Shown here piece after piece: positions 1 to 8,389 of a stretch of DNA of 64,000 bases; position 1 is the first letter of the stretch; every line of letters starts with the position of its first letter. Source of the stretch: JAUILA01 sp964563925 (GTDB lineage Bacteria; Bacteroidota; Bacteroidia; Cytophagales; Cyclobacteriaceae). The position numbers and the translations under genes are program-made. The stretch is taken from contig CAZLZD010000017.1 of the NCBI GenBank assembly GCA_964563925.1, positions 1-64,000 on the forward strand, in the 5' to 3' direction. The notes beneath the pieces are model-generated. The model saw only the letters and a list, made by a program, of their open reading frames with translations. It was not told where the DNA came from and did no database searches.

Positions 1-1608
1 CACAAAATTGGAGATTTTACTTTTTTTGTCACAAAGCATGTATTCAAACCCGAATTCCTCCGAGAGGTTTTTACCGGTCAGTTTTTGCCTTGTTTCAAAG
101 TATTCCTCGAGTTCGGGAAGCTGACCCGGCCCGCTGATCATTCTGAAAATCCCCCCACCGTGGTTGTTCAGGAGGAGAATGCGGAGGTTATCCATAGGGT
201 AGTTATGCCAGAAGGCATTTCTGTCATAAAAGAATCCCACATCCCCGGTAACGAGTATGGTGAGCTTATCGGTAGCCAGGCAACTGCCCACAGCGGTAGA
301 ACTGCAGCCGTCGATACCACTTGTTCCCCGGTTACAAATAACTTCCACTTCACTTTTTCCCTGCGGGATGCCTGACCAGTTGGCGTAGCGTACGGCCATG
401 GAATTGGCGAGGTGTAAGTGTGAGTTCCCGGGTAAATGCTGAAGCAGGGAATGCACCACTTCAAATTCTCCAAGCGGCTGGTCTTCAAAAAAAGATTCCA
501 TAAAACGCTGTGCTTTACGCTCCTCGATCGTAAATAACTGGCGGTAGTTCTCCTGCTTTTGAGAATCAAAATCATCCTGTATCGTTCCGGAGCCCATTCT
601 CCGAAAAAATTCTTCCGGGCTGCAACGTATGATCCTGGTGACCGACTTAAAGGTATTGGCCACTTCTCCCGCAGGCTGAATATGCCAGTGCGCCTGCGGA
701 CGTTTACGGCGAAGCAATAGTTTGACATTTTTAGAGATTACCGAATTTCCGAAGGTAATGAGCAGGTCAGGAGTCAGATAAGGATAGACATCGGGCTTTT
801 CATCGACTGCAAAAAGATCACATAACTTCACTGCATTTTGCAGCGTGTGCAGGTTGGAGATCACATCTGCCAGTACCGGAATGTTCCGTGTGGAGGTGTA
901 AAGGTCAATGGCTTCAGATAGCGATGAGCTAGCAGGAGCTTGACCGCCAAGTACCATTTTTCGTGGGAAACCAGCCAAATCACGCTGAAGGTTATCCCAT
1001 TCTGTATCAGGAAGTGTGGCAAGCCCTTTACTCTCCATAGGGACAGGGATGGATGAATCGAAATACATCTCCTCATCCTGATCCGGGTAAAACGGTTCCC
1101 TGAACGGCAGATTTATGTGGACAGGACCTTCGGGAAAATCAACTGCAGCCAAAAAAGCGTCTGCGGCGGCACGGTGTACATGCCACTGCGCGTCAGGGGA
1201 GGAGAGGTCGGCCTGCAATGTAATGCTCTTTTTAACATGCTGGCCATAGACACCCGGCTGCCAAATGGTTTGACCGTCCTGTTGTCCGACCCATTCCGGC
1301 GGGCGGTCTGCGGTAAGTAGTATTAGAGGTATCTGCTGAAAAAAGGCTTCTGCCACAGCCGGACCGTAATTAAGGGCTGCGCTGCCTGAGGTGCAGGCGA
1401 GTACCACCGGCATGTTCCGGGTCCGGGCCATCCCCAGTGCTATGAAGGCGGCGCTCCGTTCATCAGGTATGCTGAAGCATTCAATATCGGGGTGACGGGA
1501 GAATGCGAGGATCAGGGGCGCGTTACGGGATCCGGGTGACAAAACAGCCTGGCGAACCCCCATGCGTGCCAGGATTTCCGCGATGTTAAAGATTGGTTGA
1601 ATATTCAC
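1..1608 (-). CDS. menD: 2-succinyl-5-enolpyruvyl-6-hydroxy-3-cyclohexene-1-carboxylate synthase (MenD), 3' end cut by the window edge
   Basis: Cytoplasmic ThDP enzyme that joins isochorismate and 2-oxoglutarate in menaquinone synthesis. 536 codons are visible and open to base 1; the family is usually about 550-580 residues, so only the last few dozen residues are missing. Visible motifs are SPGSRNAPL near residue 24, the ThDP-activating glutamate in PDERSAAF (E50), LTADRPPEW, and the C-terminal cofactor site GDVGFFYDRNAF followed by NNHGGGIFRM. The only plausible start is GTG at 1606-1608 (VNIQPIF...), because the frame has a stop a few codons upstream. It overlaps the 3' end of menF by 23 bases, so the two are probably translationally coupled. 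No frameshift was found where the frame was checked. Confidence 0.95.
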   Translation of the reverse strand, partial: MNIQPIFNIAEILARMGVRQAVLSPGSRNAPLILAFSRHPDIECFSIPDERSAAFIALGMARTRNMPVVLACTSGSAALNYGPAVAEAFFQQIPLILLTADRPPEWVGQQDGQTIWQPGVYGQHVKKSITLQADLSSPDAQWHVHRAAADAFLAAVDFPEGPVHINLPFREPFYPDQDEEMYFDSSIPVPMESKGLATLPDTEWDNLQRDLAGFPRKMVLGGQAPASSSLSEAIDLYTSTRNIPVLADVISNLHTLQNAVKLCDLFAVDEKPDVYPYLTPDLLITFGNSVISKNVKLLLRRKRPQAHWHIQPAGEVANTFKSVTRIIRCSPEEFFRRMGSGTIQDDFDSQKQENYRQLFTIEERKAQRFMESFFEDQPLGEFEVVHSLLQHLPGNSHLHLANSMAVRYANWSGIPQGKSEVEVICNRGTSGIDGCSSTAVGSCLATDKLTILVTGDVGFFYDRNAFWHNYPMDNLRILLLNNHGGGIFRMISGPGQLPELEEYFETRQKLTGKNLSEEFGFEYMLCDKKSKISNFV

Positions 1609-2794
1609 GAAGTACGTTGAGTAAGGTATTCATTTTCAGTTCGGTTTCCAGCCACTCCTTCTCGGGGCGTGAGTCTTCGGTAACTCCGGCCCCGGCGAAG
1701 AACCGGACACTGCCGCTGTCAATTTTCATGCATCTCAGGTTTACAAACAGCGAGGTCTGGTCATTCAGATTAACCGGGCCGAGGAAACCGCTGAAGAATT
1801 CACGATCATACGTTTCATTTGCCTGAAGCCAAGTGTCGGCTTTTTCCATTGGCATACCACAAATCGCGGAAGTAGGATGTAAAAGGTCCAGCATCACAGA
1901 ACCCAGCTGCTGAAAGCCCGTTGCCTGCATATCCACAATAAATTTCGTACGGAGATGAATAAGATTACCCGCTTCGACTGTTTTAGGGCCGATTTCCTCG
2001 AATTCCCGTAACCGGATTTTCTTGAAACAGTTGATGATATACCGGGATACCAGGGCCTGTTCTTCGATCTCCTTTTGTGTCCAGGCCACATCACCCGGAT
2101 GAACGTCTTCCCGGTAAGGCTGGGTGCCCGCCAGCGCGATCGTTTCAAAATAACGTCCTTCCCTGACTTTAACCAGTAATTCCGGACTTGCCCCCATCCA
2201 CAGTCCGTGTTCCGGGGTGTAGGTGGCGCTGACAAACGCGTTAGGATAGGTCGTCCGAAGTGCCAGGAACAAGGCAGGGATATCCAGGTGATTGACTTCC
2301 AGTTTTTTGCTTCGGGAAGGGACCACTTTCAGAAACCGCCCGTTCCGAATCGCTTCAACGGCTTCTTCTACCAGGTGTACAAAATTGTTGTGTTCCCTGG
2401 GATCTTCCTGCTCTTTCAGGACTGGTTTAGTGGTTAAAGGCTGGGGTACTTGCCGTATTGATTCGGTCAGTGCCTCACAGGATTCATAGGGACCTTTTTC
2501 GATTCTGAGCGATTCTCCAATCGTAAAATAAATTTCTGCCCGGATAAAATGAGGCGACCGGTTTTTGTCATAGGGAGCAAACAGGAAACCTCCCGGCATT
2601 TCCTCCAGGGTCAGCGAAGAATTCCATTCCGTACCTCCCTGGTCTATAACCCCCTGTATAACAGATTGTCCGGGTTCACGCCAAAGGGCCATTCCGTATT
2701 CCCCCCGGGTACAATAGTCCAGCAACCCGCGGATAGCCTGCGCCGGTGCGATCTGTACCTCCTTTTCCAGCCCGCTGATTCGAGAACGGTTCAT
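1586..2794 (-). CDS. menF: Isochorismate synthase (MenF-type)
   Basis: Converts chorismate to isochorismate, the first committed step of menaquinone synthesis. The protein has 402 residues. It shows chorismate-binding-domain signatures in the C-terminal two thirds: KVVPSRSK, SPELLVKV, ALAGTQPYRED, HPTSAICGMP and YDREFFSGFLGPVN, and RFFAGAGVT near the end. The ATG at 2792-2794 overlaps the menI stop codon by four bases (ATGA), and the 3' end overlaps menD. Isochorismate could in principle feed a siderophore, but no entB or entC partners are present and menD is next door, so menaquinone is the clear reading. Confidence 0.93.
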   Translation of the reverse strand: MNRSRISGLEKEVQIAPAQAIRGLLDYCTRGEYGMALWREPGQSVIQGVIDQGGTEWNSSLTLEEMPGGFLFAPYDKNRSPHFIRAEIYFTIGESLRIEKGPYESCEALTESIRQVPQPLTTKPVLKEQEDPREHNNFVHLVEEAVEAIRNGRFLKVVPSRSKKLEVNHLDIPALFLALRTTYPNAFVSATYTPEHGLWMGASPELLVKVREGRYFETIALAGTQPYREDVHPGDVAWTQKEIEEQALVSRYIINCFKKIRLREFEEIGPKTVEAGNLIHLRTKFIVDMQATGFQQLGSVMLDLLHPTSAICGMPMEKADTWLQANETYDREFFSGFLGPVNLNDQTSLFVNLRCMKIDSGSVRFFAGAGVTEDSRPEKEWLETELKMNTLLNVLREYSTNL

Positions 2795-3210
2795 GATTTA
2801 TTTATTACCGCCATGGTTATCCTACTAACACAAATCAATTTATCCTGTTCGTTATTGATATGAACCTCCCATACCTGCGTGGTTCTCCCCACGTGAAGCG
2901 GTCTGGCGACCCCTGTGACGAAGCCCTCCCGTACAGATCGAATGTGATTGGCGTTTATTTCCAGCCCCACGGTTTGATATTTATCCCGATCTACCGTAAG
3001 ATGGGCGGCAAAGCTCCCAAGTGTTTCGGCGAGGACTACACTCGCCCCGCCATGAAGCAGTCCGTATGGCTGATGGTGCCTGTGGTCCACCGGCATGGTC
3101 GCCCGCACAAAGTCGTCTCCAATTTCGGTAAAAATGATCCCCAAATGCCCCATCATGGTATTTTTTGACATTTTATTCAGGGATTCCAGAGAAGGGGGGT
3201 TATTGAACAT
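2791..3210 (-). CDS. menI: Hotdog-fold thioesterase, probable 1,4-dihydroxy-2-naphthoyl-CoA thioesterase
   Basis: 139-residue hotdog-fold protein. Residues about 20-60 read like the E. coli MenI/YdiI family: MGHLGIIFTEIGDDF, MPVDHRHHQPYGLLHGG and ASVVLAETLGS, where the glutamate is the expected catalytic residue. Generic annotation would be PaaI-like thioesterase. Its position as first gene of a tightly overlapping menI-menF-menD unit argues for release of CoA from DHNA-CoA in menaquinone synthesis. The stop overlaps the menF start by four bases. The substrate assignment is an inference from similarity plus context. Confidence 0.8.
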   Translation of the reverse strand: MFNNPPSLESLNKMSKNTMMGHLGIIFTEIGDDFVRATMPVDHRHHQPYGLLHGGASVVLAETLGSFAAHLTVDRDKYQTVGLEINANHIRSVREGFVTGVARPLHVGRTTQVWEVHINNEQDKLICVSRITMAVINKS

Positions 3211-3229
3211 GTCAATTCAGAAAAAAAGT

Positions 3230-3237
3230 TATTTTTG
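3230..3237 (+). promoter_or_regulatory. Candidate -7 promoter box for the histidine phosphatase gene
   Basis: TATTTTTG matches the Bacteroidota -7 consensus TAnnTTTG and lies 20 bases before the TTG start codon. A TTG triplet at 3203-3205 could be the -33 element, but the 24-base spacing is slightly long. Confidence 0.5.
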
Positions 3238-3257
3238 CAGGCTAAAATAGGGACATT

Positions 3258-3890
3258 TTGAAAAGCAAAAAAATATATTTAGTTCGTCACGGACAAACTG
3301 ACTACAACCTGAAGGGGATAGTTCAGGGAAGCGGCATTGATGCCAGCCTGAATGATACCGGGCGGAGACAAGCCGGATTGTTCTTTGATGCCTATAAAGA
3401 TGTCCCGTTTGACAAGATATACACGAGTGTACTCAAACGGAGTATCGAGTCCGTGGAGTCCTTCCTGGAGCTGGGTATTCCGCATCAGAAGCTGTCCGGA
3501 CTTAACGAGATTAACTGGGGTTACCGGGAAGGCATTGAGATCACCCCGGAGGAAGATGCCTATTATCACGGTGTGATTAAATCATGGAGAGACGGGGATA
3601 CGACGCTGAGGATTGAAGGAGGAGAAAGTCCACAGGATGTATACGACCGACAAAAGGAAGCTATGGACCACATCATGCAGCATGAAGAGGAAGAAACCAT
3701 TCTTATCTGCATGCACGGACGCGCCATGCGAATCCTGCTATGCCAGTTACTGCATTATCCGCTGAAGTGTATGGATAAATTTGAACATACCAACCTGGGC
3801 CTCTACCTGATCCTTCACACCGGATCGATGTTCCGTATCGAAAAATTTAATGACAGGGAACACCTGAACGCACTCAGCGAAGCTGATTAA
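3258..3890 (+). CDS. Histidine phosphatase family protein (phosphoglycerate mutase-like)
   Basis: 210-residue cytoplasmic phosphatase of the RHG family. LVRHGQTDYN at residues 7-16 holds the phospho-accepting histidine; the downstream acidic/His region (ILICMHGRAMRILL) gives the second histidine. The substrate cannot be read from sequence; cobalamin or sugar phosphates, or general metabolite repair, are all possible. The start is a TTG at 3258, since an in-frame stop lies at 3243 and the fold begins immediately (KSKKIYLVRHG). Its 3' end overlaps the convergent TPR gene by 17 bases. Confidence 0.85.
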   Translation: MKSKKIYLVRHGQTDYNLKGIVQGSGIDASLNDTGRRQAGLFFDAYKDVPFDKIYTSVLKRSIESVESFLELGIPHQKLSGLNEINWGYREGIEITPEEDAYYHGVIKSWRDGDTTLRIEGGESPQDVYDRQKEAMDHIMQHEEEETILICMHGRAMRILLCQLLHYPLKCMDKFEHTNLGLYLILHTGSMFRIEKFNDREHLNALSEAD

Positions 3891-5307
3891 GGGCCGCCTG
3901 AGCTTTTCTTTCGATCCCCTTTTCATACTCATATCCGCGGTACTCTTTCACTTTTTCAAACCAATACCTGGCCAGGTCGGGATTTGACGGTGTAAGCAGG
4001 TATCCAAGCTGAAGGCAGGCATTTGGCGCGAAATACAAGGATCTGTCTGCCTGCAGCACCAGCGTGTTTTTATAGGCCGCGATGGCACGAACCGTATCCT
4101 TTGTAAGGTGCGCAAGCCGGGCGGTCCTGTATACTATTTCGGTCTGTTCAGCGCGGCCTTCAAAATCCTGCGGGTTTATATTTTGCAGCAGGGATTCCGC
4201 CCGAATGTAATAGCCGCCGTCTGTGAGCAGGCGGATCCTGAGTATCTGCGGATCCGGAAGAGATCGTGCCGCGTGTTTATGCGCATAGCGGTCTGCTTCT
4301 GTTTCATCGCTGCCAGCCGACAGCGTTTTTTCGAAAGCCTTTTGGGCTTCGGTGCGGTTTCCTTCAAGCCACCAGGCCAGGCCCGATTTGTACCAGGCAT
4401 CCTTCACAAAATCCCCGGATTCACGTGCACCGAGAAAGGAGCGGTAGGCATTCCGTGCAGCCGCGTATTCACCCTTCTGAAGTAATGCATTTCCTTGTAA
4501 ATAATGGAGCTGAGGAATATTTCCGCAGGTGGCAGGTTCCAGGCGGTTAAAGAGCGCCAGGGCTTTCTGTGCATTATGTGCTCGGAGATAAATGTTCATC
4601 AGCAGGTAAACCGGAAGCGGAGACGGGCTCCCTCCGCCTAGCGCCTCCTCGCCCAGGGCGATGGCCTGTTCGTTATCCGAAAGTAAGTAGGAATAACTCA
4701 GGGCCATCAGGTATCGGGTTTCCCGGCACAACCACGGTTCTTCTTCGCAGGCCGTTCTCATATTTTTCAATCCTTCTTCCAGGGTTCCCCTGATGCCAAA
4801 CAAGCCCGGCAGCCATTGCATGTTTTCCGGTATGGCCCCGATCAGGCACTGCATAACACCCAGTGTTTTTCTCAGCGGATCATAATCCGGGTATTCCCGG
4901 ATACCGGCCTCGGTCAGTTTATACGCCTGGCGTAATTTCCATGCCGATGAAAGTTCATTGCCAGCCTTGAGTTCAATAAATGCAGCCTGCAGCGTTAATT
5001 CCGCTTCGATGTAGGCATGAAGGGCCGTGGACTCATCCAGGGAGCTGAGTCGTTGATCCGTTCGCTCAAAGTATTCCTTGAAATCTTGTTCGCTTCCGTG
5101 GAGTGCAGTGCGGAGAAAATCCTGGTATCCCTGAAAATACTGATCAAACAGGGAGGCTCCGGGGTCAGGTTCTTCACACCACTCGCCGCCAAGCAATGCG
5201 GCATAATAGTCAGCCGGATTAATGGCGCGAAGGGGGGGCTGGGCAGATACGGAAGTCCAGCAAAGGAGAAACAGAATACCGGTATATGTGCGCAGTAACA
5301 GGATCAC
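3874..5307 (-). CDS. Secreted tetratricopeptide-repeat protein
   Basis: 477 residues with an N-terminal signal peptide (ILLLRTYTGILFLLCWTSVSAQ). Degenerate TPR helices fill the rest; recognisable units are YLLMNIYLRAHNAQKALALF, the following LQGNALLQKGEYAAARNAY, and AWYKSGLAWWLEGNRTEAQ. It probably acts as a scaffold or chaperone in the periplasm or attached to the envelope. No enzymatic domain is visible, and no specific function is recognised. It is transcribed in the same direction as the Nif3/coiled-coil pair, but a terminator-like hairpin separates them, so it is likely its own unit. Confidence 0.8.
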   Translation of the reverse strand: MILLLRTYTGILFLLCWTSVSAQPPLRAINPADYYAALLGGEWCEEPDPGASLFDQYFQGYQDFLRTALHGSEQDFKEYFERTDQRLSSLDESTALHAYIEAELTLQAAFIELKAGNELSSAWKLRQAYKLTEAGIREYPDYDPLRKTLGVMQCLIGAIPENMQWLPGLFGIRGTLEEGLKNMRTACEEEPWLCRETRYLMALSYSYLLSDNEQAIALGEEALGGGSPSPLPVYLLMNIYLRAHNAQKALALFNRLEPATCGNIPQLHYLQGNALLQKGEYAAARNAYRSFLGARESGDFVKDAWYKSGLAWWLEGNRTEAQKAFEKTLSAGSDETEADRYAHKHAARSLPDPQILRIRLLTDGGYYIRAESLLQNINPQDFEGRAEQTEIVYRTARLAHLTKDTVRAIAAYKNTLVLQADRSLYFAPNACLQLGYLLTPSNPDLARYWFEKVKEYRGYEYEKGIERKAQAALNQLR

Positions 5308-5354
5308 ACCCTTTTTTGGGTAAAAGTAGCTAAAAGCAGGGAAGGCCCAAATAT

Positions 5355-5383
5355 TAAAAAACCCTGACGCGAAGGCCAGGGTT
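5355..5383 (-). terminator. Intrinsic terminator after the Nif3/coiled-coil operon
   Basis: The inverted repeat AACCCTG (5360-5366) / CAGGGTT (5377-5383), with a 10-base loop, is followed on the minus strand by a run of Ts (5359-5355). It begins five bases after the stop codon of the upstream gene. Confidence 0.7.
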
Positions 5384-5387
5384 CTTT

Positions 5388-6170
5388 TTATGCTTTTTTC
5401 TTCTTTCGGCGTGTGGTCCTTTTTGGTTTTTCCTCCTCAAGTGACTCCATATCGACATCCGCCAGGATCCTGCCGGAATGCTCATCGATCACGATCTTTT
5501 TCTTTTCCCGGATCTCGGCAATCTTCTGCGGGGGAATAATGATATTACATCCCTCTGCCGCGCCGCGTTTGACCGTAACAACCGCAAGACCGTTGGAAAG
5601 GTTGGCCCTCAATTTTTCGTAATATTTGAAAAGTTTAGGCTCTATCTTCTTAACTGCTTTTTCACGATCTGAACGAAGTTTTTCTTCCTCATCCTTGCTG
5701 TCAGCAAGAATTTCCTCCAGTTCACTCTTTTTGCTATCCAGATCCGCGCTGCGCTCCTCAATCAGGTGTTCTGTCGCCTCGATCTCTTCGTTCTTACGCT
5801 CAACCTGTACCTGCGCTTCCTTGATCTTCTTTTCAAGAATCTGAATCTCCAGCTGCTGCAATTCCATTTCCTTGGAGATCGCATCATATTCACGATTATT
5901 GCGGACATTCATCTGCTGCTCGGAATACTTCTGGATAAGCTTCTCTGAATCTTTGATCGCTGTCTTGTGGTCTTTGATGGTTTGGCCCAGGTCATCAAGT
6001 TCACCCTGGAACCTGCTTAGTCGCGTTTTGTAGCCTTCTACCTCGTCTTCAAGGTCCTGTACCTCATCCGGCAAATCCCCCCGAAGTTTCTTTATGGTAT
6101 CCAGCTTTGTGTCAATCGATTGAAGTTTTACAAGTGCTTCAAGTTTTTGTGCAACCGTGGTGTTTTCCAT
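5388..6170 (-). CDS. Coiled-coil protein with a degenerate C4-type zinc-ribbon domain
   Basis: 260 residues. Residues about 10-190 form a long charged heptad-like coiled coil. Residues about 195-240 align with the C-terminal zinc ribbon of the CdsZ/'zinc ribbon domain-containing' family (GCNIIIPPQKIAEI ... IDEHSGRILAD), but only one cysteine remains (C208) of the usual four, so zinc is probably not bound. A basic tail (RTTRRKKKKA) ends the protein. It follows the Nif3-like gene by three bases and must be co-transcribed with it; this pairing is common in bacteria. Its role is unknown, possibly binding nucleic acid or a ribosome-associated partner. Confidence 0.8.
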   Translation of the reverse strand: MENTTVAQKLEALVKLQSIDTKLDTIKKLRGDLPDEVQDLEDEVEGYKTRLSRFQGELDDLGQTIKDHKTAIKDSEKLIQKYSEQQMNVRNNREYDAISKEMELQQLEIQILEKKIKEAQVQVERKNEEIEATEHLIEERSADLDSKKSELEEILADSKDEEEKLRSDREKAVKKIEPKLFKYYEKLRANLSNGLAVVTVKRGAAEGCNIIIPPQKIAEIREKKKIVIDEHSGRILADVDMESLEEEKPKRTTRRKKKKA

Positions 6171-6173
6171 GTA

Positions 6174-7271
6174 TTATTTGTAGCTGATAGGATTCGTTAC
6201 AATTTCTGATAATTGGAGTGCAAAGTTAGTGAATTTTTTACTTAAAGTATCATAAATCAATTCTTTTGTAAATACCTCACTTTCATAGTGTCCGATGTCA
6301 GCGATCATCACCTGGTTTTCCGCATCGAAGAACTCATGGTATTTAACATCAGCGGTGATAAAAACGTCAGCTCCGGCCTGTTTAGCCCTTTTTATGAGGA
6401 AACTTCCACTCCCCCCGCACACGGCAATTTTCTTTACAAACTTACCGGCGGGAGGGGTGTGCCGGATACATGCCAGCTGAAGGGATTCTTTCAGGTGATC
6501 CAAAAATTTACCTGGCTCCATCAGTTCAGGTAATTCCCCTATAATACCGGCTCCGGTTTCCTGGTTTGAATTCTCCAGCATATTCAGATAATAGGCGACT
6601 TCTTCATACGGGTGACTTTCCTTCAGTGCTGCGAGCACCTGGTGTTGGCGGTGTGCCGGGAGAATCACTTCCAGGCGTACTTCGGTGACCTGTTCATGGG
6701 CCAGGGGTGTTCCCAGGGCCGGTTTGGCATTTTCGTTGGGCCGGAAGGTGCCTGTACCCCGGAGCTGAAAGCTGCATTGGTCATAATTGCCCACGCCTCC
6801 GGCTCCCGCCTGCCAGATCGCTTCGGTTACGGCATCCTTCTGGGGAAGTGGCACAAAGGTGACAAGTTTCATCAGCTCTCCTTTTTTAGGCTGGAGAATG
6901 CGTGGATTCCTTAGCCCGATTTTATCCGCGAGTTTTTTGTTTACTCCCTGTACCACATTATCCAGGTTGGTGTGTATGGCATAGATGGCAATGTTATGCT
7001 GAATGGCTTTGATTACGGTACGTTCCACATAATTCCTCCCCGTCAGGCTTTTCAAACCCCGGAAGATAATCGGGTGGTGTGAAATGATCATGTTGCAGCC
7101 CTTGTCCACCGCTTCCTGCACCACCTCCTCGGTGGTGTCCAGGGTGATAAGTACGCCGGTGACCTCCTCTTCGGGGCTTCCTGTCAGGAGGCCGGAATTA
7201 TCATAGGATTCCTGTAAAGCCGGCGGAGCAAACTCTTCCAGGAACGAAATAACATCTTTGATTTTAGCCAT
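6174..7271 (-). CDS. Nif3-like dinuclear metal center hexameric protein (YqfO type)
   Basis: 366 residues from the ATG at 7269-7271 (MAKIKDVISFLEEFAPP), which matches family starts better than an ATG 27 bases upstream. Metal ligands are visible in MIISHHPIIFRGLKSL and AIHTNLDN near the N terminus, and in KYHEFFDAE and IGHYESE near the C terminus. The middle (about 130-240) holds the PII/CutA-like insert typical of YqfO proteins. The family is linked to GTP cyclohydrolase I type 2 or to metal handling, but the activity is not settled. It is the first gene of a two-gene unit with the coiled-coil protein. Confidence 0.9.
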   Translation of the reverse strand: MAKIKDVISFLEEFAPPALQESYDNSGLLTGSPEEEVTGVLITLDTTEEVVQEAVDKGCNMIISHHPIIFRGLKSLTGRNYVERTVIKAIQHNIAIYAIHTNLDNVVQGVNKKLADKIGLRNPRILQPKKGELMKLVTFVPLPQKDAVTEAIWQAGAGGVGNYDQCSFQLRGTGTFRPNENAKPALGTPLAHEQVTEVRLEVILPAHRQHQVLAALKESHPYEEVAYYLNMLENSNQETGAGIIGELPELMEPGKFLDHLKESLQLACIRHTPPAGKFVKKIAVCGGSGSFLIKRAKQAGADVFITADVKYHEFFDAENQVMIADIGHYESEVFTKELIYDTLSKKFTNFALQLSEIVTNPISYK

Positions 7272-7295
7272 ATTTGACCAACTTTGTGTCCAACT

Positions 7296-7303
7296 CAAAG
7301 TTA
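7296..7303 (-). promoter_or_regulatory. Candidate -7 promoter box for the Nif3-like operon
   Basis: On the minus strand the sequence reads TAACTTTG, a perfect TAnnTTTG match, 24 bases before the ATG. No convincing TTG -33 element was found. Confidence 0.45.
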
Positions 7304-7331
7304 TGGAAATTATTCTCTCCCTGGAATGTAA

Positions 7332-8366
7332 ATGACGCTTTTAGAATTTATTCTGCTCCCGTTTGCCTGGTTGTATGCGCTGATCATGCGCTTCCGGAAC
7401 TGGTTATATGACCGGGACATCCGGCGGTCATTCTCCTTTGAGACCTGTGTAATCGGGGTAGGCAACCTTTCCGTAGGTGGCGCAGGCAAAACCCCCATGA
7501 CCGAATACCTGATCCGTTTGCTGCAGGACGATTACAGGCTGTGTACGCTGAGTCGCGGATACGGCAGAAAGACACGCGGGTTCAGGATGGCAGATGAAAA
7601 TGATTCAGCCAAAACCCTGGGCGACGAACCGTATCAGTACTTCCGGAAATTTGAACGGATCCGGGTAGCGGTCGGTGAGGAAAGGGCTGTGGCCATTCCT
7701 TTCATACTTGCAGAGGCACCTGATACAGACCTTATCCTGCTGGACGATGCCTTTCAGCACCGGGCCGTTCAGCCTGATTTTCAAATTCTGGTTACCGAAT
7801 TTGGCCGGCCCTTCACGCGCGACCGGGTAATGCCTTCAGGCAGGCTGCGTGAGCCAAAAGGGGGCGCCCGGCGGGCAAACGCGATCGTCGTTTCGAAATG
7901 CCCGGAGGCCCTGACCACTCAGGAGATGGACGGACTTAAACAGGAAATAGGTGCGTATGCCCCGGGAATTCCGGTTTATTTTAGCTCCATCCACTATGAA
8001 GTTCCCGTTTGCGTGACCCGGCCCTCCTTGCCGGAAGCGGAAATTGTCCTGGTGACCGGTATCGCCAACCCGGCTCCCCTGGTAACTCATCTCAACCATT
8101 CACACCAGGTGGGTGAACACATGGCCTTTGCCGACCACCATGCCTTTTCAAAAGATGATATCCGAAACATAACCGGAAGGCTGGAACAGAACAACGGAGC
8201 CCTTTATACCACCGAAAAGGACCTGATGCGCCTGATGGAACCGCCTCACTGGCAGATATTGAGTAAATACCCGGTGTATTACCTTCCGATAAAGGTCCGG
8301 TTTTTGCAAGATGAGCAGAAATTTAACGGACAAGTACTTAAAGTTGCCGAAGCCGGATGCAGTTAG
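7332..8366 (+). CDS. lpxK: Tetraacyldisaccharide 4'-kinase
   Basis: Phosphorylates the 4' position of the lipid A disaccharide precursor at the inner membrane face. The protein has 344 residues, the usual length. An N-terminal membrane-associating helix (LEFILLPFAWLYALIMRF) precedes the P-loop region VGNLSVGGAGKTPMTEYLI (about residues 38-56); LSRGYGRKTRGF and ILLDDAFQHRAV are further family hallmarks. It implies an ordinary lipid A outer membrane. It is divergent from the Nif3 operon and followed after 23 bases by the porin. Confidence 0.95.
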   Translation: MTLLEFILLPFAWLYALIMRFRNWLYDRDIRRSFSFETCVIGVGNLSVGGAGKTPMTEYLIRLLQDDYRLCTLSRGYGRKTRGFRMADENDSAKTLGDEPYQYFRKFERIRVAVGEERAVAIPFILAEAPDTDLILLDDAFQHRAVQPDFQILVTEFGRPFTRDRVMPSGRLREPKGGARRANAIVVSKCPEALTTQEMDGLKQEIGAYAPGIPVYFSSIHYEVPVCVTRPSLPEAEIVLVTGIANPAPLVTHLNHSHQVGEHMAFADHHAFSKDDIRNITGRLEQNNGALYTTEKDLMRLMEPPHWQILSKYPVYYLPIKVRFLQDEQKFNGQVLKVAEAGCS

Positions 8367-8377
8367 TCCAATTTACT

Positions 8378-8385
8378 TAATTTTG
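8378..8385 (+). promoter_or_regulatory. Candidate -7 promoter box at the porin start
   Basis: TAATTTTG matches TAnnTTTG and ends only four bases before the GTG start of the porin, which would give a leaderless or nearly leaderless transcript. No well-spaced -33 element is present. Confidence 0.35.
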
Positions 8386-8389
8386 CCGC

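Noticed and set aside
168..728. 186-codon open frame in the menD region
   Set aside because: It is another frame of the same strand; the menD frame is supported by continuous MenD motifs to the window edge.
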